Shown here: piece by piece, positions 24,701 to 32,970 of the stretch | Position numbering within the stretch: position 1 is the stretch's first letter | Layout: every line of letters starts with the position of its first letter | Assembly: GCA_051453625.1 (NCBI GenBank) | Contig: JBOZIK010000001.1 | Span: 201,788,316 to 201,828,987, forward strand | Source of the DNA: Welwitschia mirabilis | Lineage: Eukaryota > Gnetophyta > Gnetopsida > Welwitschiales | DNA: 40,672 nt | Direction of reading: 5' to 3' | Translations under genes and position numbers: made by a program | Notes under the pieces: generated by a model | The model's input: only the letters and a program-made list of their open reading frames with translations | Told to the model about the DNA's origin: nothing | Database searches by the model: none

Positions 24701-27700
24701 ATCTCAGGCAGATGTAAACTATAGATTCCAATAACAGTTGACATTTGACAGGCAGAAGGCCTTATTAAGTGATACAGTTGGCTTTATATCTGATCTACCA
24801 GTTCAGGTAATTGTCTAAGTCAATGCACCCATTTTCTATATACTGATTAAGTTTCCTTCAGATATTGGGCTTAATTTTCAATTGACAATTCAATTGAAGT
24901 GGCTTTGGAATTCATTTCAGTTAGTAGAAGCATTCCATGCAACATTAGAAGAAGTTACAGAAGCAGATCTGCTTATGGTAAGTTGAATTCTTCTTCCAAT
25001 TTTTATGTCTGGGAATTCTTTAAATTGAGTTGCGTGCTTCACTTTGAAACAATATGATTTAGGCTTACTAGATCTGTGACTTCTAATCTTCTATTGCATA
25101 TTATGCATTATGACAAGTTCTAAGCAATTTTATTCTTTATAAAACTTTTCTTAGCAATAAGGCAGGTGTGTTTTCAGGGAAAATCACAATGCTGAAGTTA
25201 ATTCTAAATGCCATCTTGCAGTTGTGTTTTCTTAACTCTAATTTGCTATCTCTGATTGCATTTTCTAAAAGTGATCGTTGCAAATTAATCAGTTACCCCA
25301 ATCAAATAATGGAAAAGATTATCTAATTAAAAATAGGATGTTTTTCGCATTTTATTACTTAGTCATTGGTAGGACAACTCTTCAAATCAAGGAGAGTCAT
25401 TCACAAGTTGATGAATCTCTGAAGCTTGATGAGTCACTCTCTTTGACCCAATGCCTTGAGTCAAAGTGAGTTTTCTTTCTAGCTTTAAAACATTTGACTC
25501 ATGGTGAGTGACTTGCAAGTTGGGCAAGCCAAAGGAATCTTTGAATCATGTAATAAAGAGTTAAATTTCTTTTTTCAGCTTTTTTGATAAAATTGGGCTC
25601 CACCTTTTATGAAGGCTCAATATATGATTGTAAACTAGCTTTTAACACCACATTTCTGGTCTACTTTAGTGGCTTATTGCTTGTGTGATTGGCTTTTTAG
25701 ATATTTGAAACAAATATGTATGTTTTGTGTGTTTTATTGTTATTACAACAATATGTTCATTGATTGGTTCTATGATTCCATTAAAAAGGTTCATATTGCA
25801 CTTTGTTTAACAGTCATTTAAATTCATATTCATATTGTTGAAATGTGTCACAGTATGCTATAGCCTTAAGAACAAATTCCATGCAAAATATGAATATTAT
25901 CTTTCTTTTCATCTTTTTTTATTTGACCCTTTTTGAATCTTTTGTGTAAATGAGCCAAAATGAAGCAAGTCAACAAGTCACTAACAAGTTGCAAGTCAAA
26001 TTTTAATTTTCTTGGCCAATCACGAGTTACGAGTCATGCGACCATATATCATGACTCATGATGTATACCTACTGACATCATGGCACAACAATACTCTCTT
26101 AGATATTGGTCTTCTTCTAGACTAGTCCTTGTTTTTCTTGGTCCTTGTACTCTAAAATATCTAAGGCTTTGGACGTTTGTAACACTACTATCCTTCACAA
26201 TGTCGTCTTGTGTCTAGGCATTTTTTGTGGTCTTTTTCCCTCCTTTTTGTTAGGTTAATTCTATATGCTTGAGAATAGAAATGACATGCTTGTTTCTTAA
26301 ATTTGCTAGATGGCCCAAGGTCTCCATCTACATTATAGTGTGATACTATTGTAAAGTGAAGCCACAACCTATTTTTATTCCTTTATTTGTTATATTTTTA
26401 TGTTGACCCCATCTAATTCTAAAAGGTAGAATTAATGATAAAGTCATCTTGGGGTGCATGCTTATTAGAAATAAGGGAATACGATGGTTACGAGAAAGTA
26501 TGGTTAGTTTTACTCTTTAATCTAACTCCTCTCCTATATGCACCACTCAAGCCATTGAGGTTGTGGCAAGTGTGTTGCGCTTCACAACCAGTGGCATTCT
26601 TGGAAGCGTTTGTTTGCTAAGAGTTCTGTTGGGTGTGCACTTTCCATGCCTAGCCTGAGGTTTATGTGAGGGTTCTATTCTACACCTAAGAATTTGGGTG
26701 TGATGATATAGGCCCAACAATTGGTATTAGAGCTATGGTTTTTTTGGAGGGTACAGACACCCAATGGCATTTGGGCCCATGCAAATTATATGCTCCTGCC
26801 GACATAGGGTTTTGAACTTGGGACCCTGTGTTTAATATGTTCAAGACTTCAACATTGTGGCAATTGGTCTTGGAGGATATTAAAGCCATGGTTTTGGCTT
26901 GGTTTCACTTTCAAATATGTCATGTGCCTTCACAGTTCATGTGAGCACTCAAGATGTGGATCGAGGGGTCGATTGTTGGGTCTGCTCTCTACATGCCCAA
27001 CCAGATGAGTGGGTTTATATGAGGGTTTCTAGTTTCCACCTTTTCGTATCAAGCTTTGCACTGCTTTCTTGAGGATGTAGGCTAGAAAGGGGGCAAATCT
27101 TCTTAATTCTTTTGTGTGCTTTAGCTGTTGTTGTTGCTTGCATATGTTTAGTTTGCTTCAGGCTATACTTATTTTCATAACATAGGGCATTAGAGGAATT
27201 TGCTTCCATGAAGGTTGGGATTTGATCTGTTTATCTTTGTTGCAAACATGATGGAAACACTACAAACAACGAAGCGTCTAACTAGTGTTGAGAATTGGTA
27301 GAGTTGAAAGATTCTGATGAAGGATCTATTGATGCAAAACATGTGCAAGGTTGCATTCGCAAGGATGAAAGCTTTTACAATGGGGGATAGAGCATGGTAG
27401 GAGAGTAATGAAATAGCCATGTCCCTCATTTTGCCCTCTTCTCAATAACAACCTATTTAGACTATGAATAGGTTGCCAGAGAAACTATCAAGGCGATACA
27501 ATGAACCATTTGGTATGGATATGTTCTATATGTTAAATAAGGCTTTCAACTGCATGTTAAAGGAAGGTGCTTCCTTGAATCCTCATCCAGACGAGATGCA
27601 AGGACTATTTATGTAGCTTGATAATTTATAGTTTGGTTATTCTGAAATTTCAAGATGTGTTCTAGTGCTATCTCTTTGCGTCAAAGCTGACAACCTATAG

Positions 27701-30700
27701 TCAGTACATACTCACAGCAAATCCCAAGTTGACTTGAGATAATATTGTTGCCACTTTGATGGATGTTAAGCATAGTAAGAAGAGAATATTTGCTATCGAT
27801 ATCTCTTATGAAGCTTTGTTTACTGAGAGAGGTTTGTTTAAATCCAAGGGACCTCATCGTAAATGTATACATGCATGTAAGATGATGTTTGTTTTTATTG
27901 CAAACAGAAAGGCCACATGAAGAGGGATTGCTAAAAGTTGAAAAAGAAGAACCAAGGGATCAAATAGAAGGATGGAGAGTCTTCTAATCAGTCAAACCCG
28001 AATGATGGAGAGGCTAGGATTACTTTCATTGCTCACTTAGTAGAACTTGTAGACTCCCAATATTCCTCTCATGATGTTTGGAGTTTAGAACCAGGAACCT
28101 CCTATCATGTCTGCCCACACAGCGAAATGTACATAACCTATGAGGTAGTGTCTATTGATGTTGTTTATTTAGGAGATAATTGGGTGTGAAAGATCGAAGG
28201 CATTGGATGTGTTAAGTCGAGATGTGTAAATGGGTAGATCTTAACTTTGCAGAATGTCAGATATGTTGTCACAGTGACACAAAATCTTATCTTCATTGGC
28301 TAGTTGGATGAAGGTGGCTATACAGTCACACGTGGAAACAACAATTGGAATATTGCTAAGGGGCAATGGTGTTGTTGCATGGCAAGAAAGAGGGATTCCT
28401 TTGTCTTGTAATAGTTGAACCTAAGGAAGCAATGATGCTATTGTGTGGCAACAAAAAAGGTATCCATTTAAGTTTTGAGAGCTAAACCCATGTTTGGAAA
28501 CATTGCAATGTCATAGAAGAATAGGGTAGCTCTGTGGCATTATAGACAAGGACATTTGAGTGAATTAGGTCTAAAGGTTCTCTAGTCAAAGAATCTTCTA
28601 CCCAAGAGAATCTTCATGGCTATTGATTTTTGCTCTAATTGTGTGTTAGGTAAAACAATGAACTTTAGAAGAAACTTTTACCACAGAAGCCCATCCATTT
28701 TAGATTTGATTCATTCTAATTTAGTAGGATAGATAAATCCTATTTGTGTGGGTGGTGTCTCATATTGCATTACTTCTATTGAAAATTATTATAGGAAGAT
28801 ATGTTTGTATACCCTCAAATCAAAAGACAGGGCACTTGATACTTTTAAAATATTTTGAATCTAGAGTTGAAAATGAAACAGGCAAGAAAATAAAACATTT
28901 GCTAATTGATAATGGTGTTTGACTTTTCTTGTTGGAGATTGGGAATTTTGGTGTGGAAGTAAGGAAGCTCAGATTCCACAAAAATACTTAGTAGGAGTGT
29001 AGAGGCCCCAGAGATGAGGGGGCAAAGGTCATAGTTTCAAATGTAGTCATTTTGACTAGACTTTAGTTTACTTCTTAGTATCGTATTTAATATGGAGAAT
29101 GTGTAATTATTAGAAAGTTACTTTGATACATGCTCAGTTGAAAATATATGTTCCAGGGGTACAAAATAGCAAGACAACCCTAGCAATCATCATTGTGACA
29201 AGAAAAGCAAAGGAACCAAGGCTTTCTAATCCCTATGATAAACCAGATAGCATATATGTAGAAATTAAAATGAGTGTAATAGGAATTATGAATGGCTAGT
29301 AATCCATCAATGTTAATGGTATGCTAGCAATGAATCATGAGAAATATAAGTGTACAACATCGAAAGATTACTTATTACTTTTTCTACAACAAATCTTGAC
29401 TCACATACAAATGCCTACATCAAACAAAGATCATATCATGAATTGGAAGTCTAGAATCTATCAAACACAAACACTAATACCACCATCAATTATTATTTCC
29501 TTGAATGATGAGTTAAGGATACTGCTGCAACAAAAGCTCAGATAAGCTTTAAATGATCAAAAGCTATGCTTGCCTCAGAATGAAGAACCCTAGACAAGAG
29601 GGCTTAGTGTGACATTTTTGTGGTTTGCTAGAATGTAGCTGCTCATCATCCAAATTGCACCTTTGTCCCTGGAAGTTCATCTTAAAGATATCACTTTCTG
29701 AATGAGTTATGTGAGGGCTTTATCATTTTTCATTTTTAATGTATATAATTTAGGATGAGGGTTGTTTCTTGGCTACGTTTTTGACAAAGAACATTTCTTC
29801 TAGCATTACCTGCATTTTTTGTCTTGAATTTTTCAGATTAATAATTGGTAGTATATTAAGGCTTGGAATAATTGATGCATGGGTGTCCCTCTCCTGTCTT
29901 CAATTGTGTAGTGTTGCAGTCCTTGGCTGTTCAACAAACTCAGCATCGCAGTTACTTGTTTTAGATTAGAATTAGTACTTTGGCAGCATAGTTAGTTTGA
30001 ACATTGAGTTCTTTCCTCCTTACAATTTGCTTTCGTTCCGTGTGATAGACCATAGGGAAAATTTGGTTTTGAATTTTTCCAGATCTTGTCCTTGGCTTCC
30101 TTTTTTTCAAGCTTTACTTCAAAGTTCCATTCTGGCTCAGATACCATGTAAAGTTGCATGACACAATGAATAGAAGTTTAGATGGTCTTAGAATACAGCT
30201 TGATAGACACAATTAAAACAGATAGAGAACAGTTAATAACTTTCAAGACACTCTTATGATAAGAACTTCCAAGTTCTAATAATGAATAAATACTTGCAAT
30301 TACGTTTCATCTATTGCCATACTTAATGACTGCTTTTGTGGAACTTTTTATTTCATAAGTAGGATGAATTACAAGAATACAAGTCATTAGTGAACCAGGT
30401 AATTATAGTAAGAGTTTGTATTCTGATCCCCTATCACGTAGCGTCGGTTCCATACAGCACTATGACATTCTTATTTCCATTCTTCATGTTCTCCAACCCC
30501 ATCCATTCTCTCTCTTAAATTTTTGGATTGCTTCCTTAAAGTGCTACTGGCTTGTTATATCACTTTAGTCTACTGCCATGTGTTGATATTTACCAACACT
30601 AGTAATAATTTTTTAGACATTTCCTAACTTACATTAAATAAAATTTTGATGTAAATGATGTTTCTCTATTGTCTGTTACTATTATATAATCAAATTATAT

Positions 30701-32581
30701 AATCAACACCACTTTTGGCAAACAAACATAATTCTTAGTTACATGGTGGTACTTGCAATGCTGGGGTATAAGCCTTAAGAGTAGAACAAGACATTACTGT
30801 TTCATTAATTGCCTCCCTAATGGGTGCTGATTACAAGTTTGACAATAATTTGTAATAAAAATTACTTATTAATACCCATTTGTTGACAATCATTTACTGA
30901 TTTATCAATCAGTTAAGAGTTCAAATAAAAGTAATAAAAATGATACTAGATATTTTATGAAAATATTAAATTCCATTAATGCTTTAGAATGTTTATTAAC
31001 TAAACATAATAAAATAATAAGCATTATAGACTCATGGAGAATATTAGTATTTTAAAATAATATTATAAAATTTATGTCATATTAGTTTGTAAATTATTAA
31101 CATGCAAAATTCCCAATAAAGTATATGAAAGTATTAAAAGTTTGCTTTTTTGGAAATGTAAATAATTGACTGGAAGGAGCTGGGCCTTCGGTCAAATTGT
31201 TCATCCACAAACAAATTGTAACAGAACATTTTGGATTCTTTTAAATTCATTTTTATTTTATATTAACCTTTTGCATTATTGGTCAAGAGGACTCACATAG
31301 TATGCATGCTATACTGGAGAAGTGTATCTAACACGTTGATTTATGTGCTCTCTGTCACATGCATATGCACATGTGCGGGCACACAGACACACACACAGAG
31401 GGAGAGGGTGGCTGGTGTATAACTTCACCAGTTTTTGCATGCTTTATGTTTCATTTGATTTTGGCAAAACATCGTTGTGTAACAGTAAAAAATTCTCTGT
31501 TTCAGTACTGTTACCTTTTATAACTTTTTGAAGCATTTTTACCGATTGTTTGAGCCTGATGGGGCGCTTAGTGTCAAACTATGTTTTTCGCGGACGTGCT
31601 CATTCACTATGTAAACACAGAGTTTAATGCCCAACCCAAAATGCAAGATATTAGAATGACAATGCATGTATCATGGAAGAAATAGTTTTTATGAACTTGG
31701 AATGAAATCAATTCTTAAAATAGATTTTTAGAAAGTAGAACCGAGTTATTGGCTGTTTAGTTCGTTACAGAAGAATGCCTTGTCTGCTGGTTTACTTTTG
31801 GAGGTACCGAGAACTAGTTGTTTTGTTTTGATTGTATCCTCTGTTTCTCTTTAAAGATTTTTATGGCAGCATGTAATAGATAGCAGCGCTCCAAACATGG
31901 AAGACCAACGGAATTCGGTGCTGGATGTGTTGGAGCAGATTGGTGTTTCCACAGAGAAACTTGAAAATATGATTGAAGTTCTAAACAAGGTTTTGTCTTC
32001 AGTTTTTCTCGTTCAATATTATTCTTTGGTCTGTACTACTGAGCGTATCCAAGCAGACATTGATTGGCATATACCAGGTGGACCTTCTGCAAGGCAACAC
32101 TCAGGACAAAACTTTAGCAGCAGAATCTGGGCAAACTCACTTTGCTGAAATTTCCCCTGAAATTTCCCCAGACTATTGTTCTGAAGAAATCGTACCTGCA
32201 GAAACAAAGATCTACGAAGAAAATGACTTCAAAATACAGGAAAACACAGTTGGCGGAGAATTCTCTGATGGCAGTCCAGAAAACGTGCCATCAAGTGAAG
32301 ATGATATTTATGAAGACAACTGCAATGAAATTGTTAGAACTGAGAAGCCCGCAAACTGCAATGAGATTGTTACAACCGAGAAGCATGCACCAGAGCTAAG
32401 AAAAGAGAGGAAATGCAATGTGTTTGGTATTGCCCGTGTGGAAACTTCTGCCATAACAGGGGAGGGGCTGCAAGAGCTACTCGATCTTCTGGATGCCAAG
32501 TTAAAGCCTACAGCCTCTGGAGTTACCAAAGAAAGAGATATATACTCTGCTAAGTGGAGGCCCCCTTCTAGGGCAGTCTGA
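12583..32581 (+). CDS. hflX: HflX-family GTPase, C-terminal 329 residues in seven exons (5' part not found)
   Basis: This is a GTP-binding protein of the HflX family. Known members bind the large ribosomal subunit and split or rescue ribosomes; plant versions are nuclear-encoded and usually organelle-targeted. Joined exons: 12583-12730, 24421-24476, 24585-24635, 24752-24806, 24921-24977, 31870-31989, 32078-32581. All junctions are GT-AG and the reading frame stays open for 330 codons including the TGA. In order, the protein shows a basic coiled-coil-like helix (ERRKHLLQEIEQVRKTR), the P-loop GYTNAGKSS, the switch I signature LFATLD, G3 DTVGFI, G4 NKVD, an acidic linker, G5 SAITG, and a basic tail ending near KWRPP. 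The tail and linker recall Arabidopsis At3g49725 rather than the bacterial proteins (from memory). The N-terminal HflX domain, the glycine-rich GETQL-type segment and any transit peptide are absent, so the gene is 5'-incomplete here. No stop or frameshift interrupts it, so it is probably functional. Confidence 0.9.
13860..14160 (+). repeat. Possible LTR-like segment in the large intron
   Basis: This stretch has a TGTATAAATTG promoter-like site near 14029, TTAATGAAAAACC downstream, a pyrimidine-rich end and TTCTTACA near 14135, as in some plant LTRs. Diverged direct repeats of TTTTAGATGGCCAATGGTCC-type sequence follow at about 14190-14310. No primer-binding site or coding domain supports it. 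From 14310 to 15612, apart from the 20-N gap, nothing was recognised. Confidence 0.3.
15122..15141. other. Assembly gap (20 N)
   Basis: A short N run sits in the HflX intron. The minus-strand open frame across it (15359-15012) is an artefact of the N run or unrecognised repeat sequence. Confidence 0.95.
15613..16066 (-). repeat. 3' LTR of the minus-strand Copia element (454 bp)
   Basis: It lies immediately after the polypurine tract. Its ends form the 5-bp inverted pair TGTTA/TAACA, starting TGTTAAATAATG on the minus strand and ending CCCGTAACA. It contains GTTTCCCATGTGAGTC near its 3' end, a common phrase in plant Copia LTRs. No second copy was seen in the window. The 5-bp flank outside the LTR is GGCAT (15608-15612), whose partner should mark the original other end. 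Confidence 0.65.
16264..16273. other. Assembly gap (10 N) inside Copia RNase H
   Basis: A 10-base N run falls between the FHFTRE and EVIEDG parts of the RNase H remnant. Confidence 0.95.
17351..19009 (+). other. Intronic repeat-like DNA, unclassified; possibly transposon-derived
   Basis: Several short plus-strand open frames (for example 17716-17910 and 18289-18555) occur in decayed sequence. The segment 17716-18050 has a W-rich, basic composition and, in another frame, VAAQLLHAYGI, which loosely recalls hAT transposase N-terminal regions. This is a weak impression, not an assignment. No terminal repeats were identified. Confidence 0.3.
19010..19340 (+). mobile_element. Copia gag-protease fragment with CCHC knuckle
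   Basis: The plus strand gives CDYCKKNNHVEANC, a CX2CX4HX4C knuckle of Copia nucleocapsid, near 19108-19150. About 140 bp further, a frame-shifted WYLVSGCNN (19287-19313) matches the Copia protease start WYLDSGCSNH, but the catalytic Asp is Val (codon 19296-19298). Sequence similarity stops soon after, so the element is truncated. The minus-strand open frame 19423-19073 is its shadow. Confidence 0.75.
19341..23124. other. Intronic repeat-like DNA without recognised genes
   Basis: An LTR-like stretch at about 19400-20220 includes TTGACCGGTTTG repeats and CTATATAAAATC near 19915. Open frames at 20529-20765, 21083-21524 and 22339-22530 are short, bounded by stops and carry no motif recognised here. 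They may be relics of transposon ORFs. Strand and family remain unknown. Confidence 0.4.
23125..23230. repeat. Tandem duplication, period 59 bp
   Basis: TTGCCACTTATTCTCAT starts copies at 23125 and 23184; both go on to CCTGTTTATTGCTTTAGACT with a few substitutions in between. It may be part of an LTR, since CTATATAAGGG lies near 23430, about 200 bp downstream. The rest to 24420 shows nothing recognisable. Confidence 0.8.
24421..24476 (+). CDS. hflX: HflX exon B: GKSS half of the P-loop
   Basis: The acceptor is CAG at 24418-24420 and the donor is GTGTGT at 24477. It encodes GKSSLVAALSDSNLYIDD plus two bases of a Lys codon. It completes the Walker A motif begun 11.7 kb upstream and leads into switch I. 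The 56-bp exon ends in phase 2. Confidence 0.9.
24585..24635 (+). CDS. hflX: HflX exon C: switch I / LFATLD
   Basis: The acceptor is ACAG at 24581-24584 and the donor is GTAAAT at 24636. It supplies the third base of Lys, then LFATLDPRVRKVILPS and two bases of Gly. LFATLD is the strongly conserved HflX/Obg-superclass G2 region. The length is 51 bp. Confidence 0.9.
24752..24806 (+). CDS. hflX: HflX exon D: G3 motif DTVGFI
   Basis: The acceptor is CAG at 24749-24751 and the donor is GTAATT at 24807. It encodes QKALLSDTVGFISDLPVQ after completing a Gly codon. DTVGF is the DxxG switch II motif in its HflX form, with the hydrophobic residues that replace the catalytic Gln of Ras-type GTPases. The length is 55 bp. 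Confidence 0.92.
24921..24977 (+). CDS. hflX: HflX exon E: helix after switch II
   Basis: The acceptor is TTTCAG at 24915-24920 and the donor is GTAAGT at 24978, a perfect plant donor. It encodes LVEAFHATLEEVTEADLLM, the conserved HflX segment FxATLEEVxxADLLL. The length is 57 bp and both ends are in phase 0. The next exon lies 6.9 kb away. Confidence 0.92.
26627..27040 (+). mobile_element. TRIM-like miniature LTR element (non-coding)
   Basis: A 93-bp terminal repeat (26627-26719) starts TGTTGGG and ends CCCAACA. Two bases later TGGTATTAGAGC (26722-26733) is the initiator-Met tRNA primer-binding site with one change. After a short non-coding interior, a purine tract GATCGAGGGG (about 26960-26969) precedes a second copy of the repeat beginning TGTTGGG at 26974. 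That copy is recognisable for about 65 bp, then diverges or is truncated. The size and lack of coding fit terminal-repeat retrotransposons in miniature, which depend on other elements for mobility. The first repeat is intact; the second is incomplete. A SINE sits in the interior. Confidence 0.7.
26743..26875 (-). mobile_element. tRNA-derived SINE inserted at the TRIM primer-binding site
   Basis: The 20-bp flanks at 26723-26742 and 26876-26895 match at 17 positions; all three differences are transitions, as expected of an old target-site duplication. On the minus strand there is a box B-like GTTCAAAAC, a weak box A, and a poly(A) tail represented by the T-run at the left. The near-palindrome CCCAATGGCATTTGGG (26761-26776) recurs, with changes, in the copy at 39371-39545. 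Neither copy is a functional tRNA. Confidence 0.72.
27240..28925 (+). mobile_element. Copia fragment: gag, protease, pre-integrase and start of integrase
   Basis: The plus strand gives a gag-like KILMKDLLMQ (about 27310-27340), LNKAFNCMLKEGASLNPHPDEM (about 27535-27600), the nucleocapsid knuckle CFYCKQKGHMKRDC (27890-27931), and a protease segment WSLEPGTSYHVC. In that segment the catalytic Asp-Thr-Gly reads Glu-Pro-Gly (28088-28096). A GAG-pre-integrase LWHYRQGHLSELGL (about 28535-28575), an FCSNCVLGK zinc segment, an integrase start with LDLIHSNLVG (about 28700-28730), and ETGKKIKHLLIDNG (about 28880-28920) follow. Similarity ends there. Frames are broken by numerous stops. The 5' LTR is not obvious, and RT, RNase H and the 3' LTR are missing. 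Confidence 0.85.
28926..31869. other. Remainder of the HflX intron; AT-rich, no gene recognised
   Basis: This follows the Copia truncation point. Short open frames at 29321-29545, 29769-29969 and 31343-31531 have no motif and average composition, so they are not called. A (CA)-rich run lies near 31379-31398. The last 300 bases approach the exon F acceptor and become T-rich. Confidence 0.5.
31870..31989 (+). CDS. hflX: HflX exon F: HVID strand to NK of the G4 motif
   Basis: The acceptor is GCAG at 31866-31869 and the donor is GTTTTG at 31990. The 40 codons start HVIDSSAPNMEDQ and end MIEVLNK. Together with exon E this gives the continuous HflX sequence ADLLM-HVIDSSAP. The NKxD guanine-specificity motif is split: NK is here, VD in the next exon. 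Codons stay open without gaps. Confidence 0.9.
32078..32581 (+). CDS. hflX: HflX exon G: VD of G4, acidic insertion, G5 and C-terminal tail
   Basis: The acceptor is CCAG at 32074-32077, and the exon runs to TGA at 32579-32581 (167 residues). It starts VDLLQ, completing NKVD. An acidic, Ser/Pro-rich linker of about 100 residues follows, then a V-strand (FGIARV), the G5 motif TSAITGEG, a Leu-rich helix, and a tail with RDIYSAKWRPPSRAV. The linker carries a tandem 12-codon duplication at 32318-32389 and a shorter repeat, EISPEISP. Bacterial HflX lacks such an insertion; plant homologues of the At3g49725 type have an acidic one here (from memory). Confidence 0.92.
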   Translation: MDLLQGNTQDKTLAAESGQTHFAEISPEISPDYCSEEIVPAETKIYEENDFKIQENTVGGEFSDGSPENVPSSEDDIYEDNCNEIVRTEKPANCNEIVTTEKHAPELRKERKCNVFGIARVETSAITGEGLQELLDLLDAKLKPTASGVTKERDIYSAKWRPPSRAV

Positions 32582-32970
32582 ACATTGTTTTCATTGTTTC
32601 TGCACCGAGTTTTTCTTTCTTCTTAAAACAGCATAGATAATTTGTACCATCTAGTGAACAGAGCAATGCAAGTAAACATTTTTTTTTATTTTTGTTTTTT
32701 CATCCCACATCAGAATGAGGAGTGATGCCATCAAGATCCTTGCCTCTCCTTATTTTTAAATAACCCTTCAGAAATTAGGCTGCTGCTTTACTTCTGCTAT
32801 GTGTGTAATAGTCACAAGGATATGTTCGACCACTGTTTAACTTCAACATTTACATTTGAATCTTCTTAAATTCTTTGTTGCTTACCATAGCAATGTAAAC
32901 CTATCACATTGCATTAAGTGTTTATGCCTTTGTAACAATACAATAAACAGTTCCTGCTTGAAACAGTTTC
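32582..32970 (+). other. Probable 3' UTR of the HflX gene with a polyadenylation signal
   Basis: This is T-rich sequence directly after the TGA. AATAAA at 32942-32947 is a good candidate near-upstream polyadenylation element, with TGTGTGTAATAG about 140 bp upstream as a possible far-upstream element. The true cleavage site cannot be fixed from sequence alone. Confidence 0.5.

Larger units (their letters stand above)
24978..31869 (+). other. Large intron (about 6.9 kb) of the HflX gene
   Basis: It is bounded by GTAAGT at 24978 and GGCAG ending at 31869. It contains a TRIM-like element with a nested SINE and a Copia fragment. The first 1.6 kb (24978-26620) and the last 2.9 kb (28930-31869) are AT-rich and show no coding motif. 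The four upstream introns and exons around it are all short, so the size is due to insertions. Confidence 0.85.

Noticed and set aside
32019-32529. Minus-strand and alternate plus-strand open frames over the last HflX exon
   Set aside because: Shadows of the long acidic coding exon, caused by its GAA/GAG richness.
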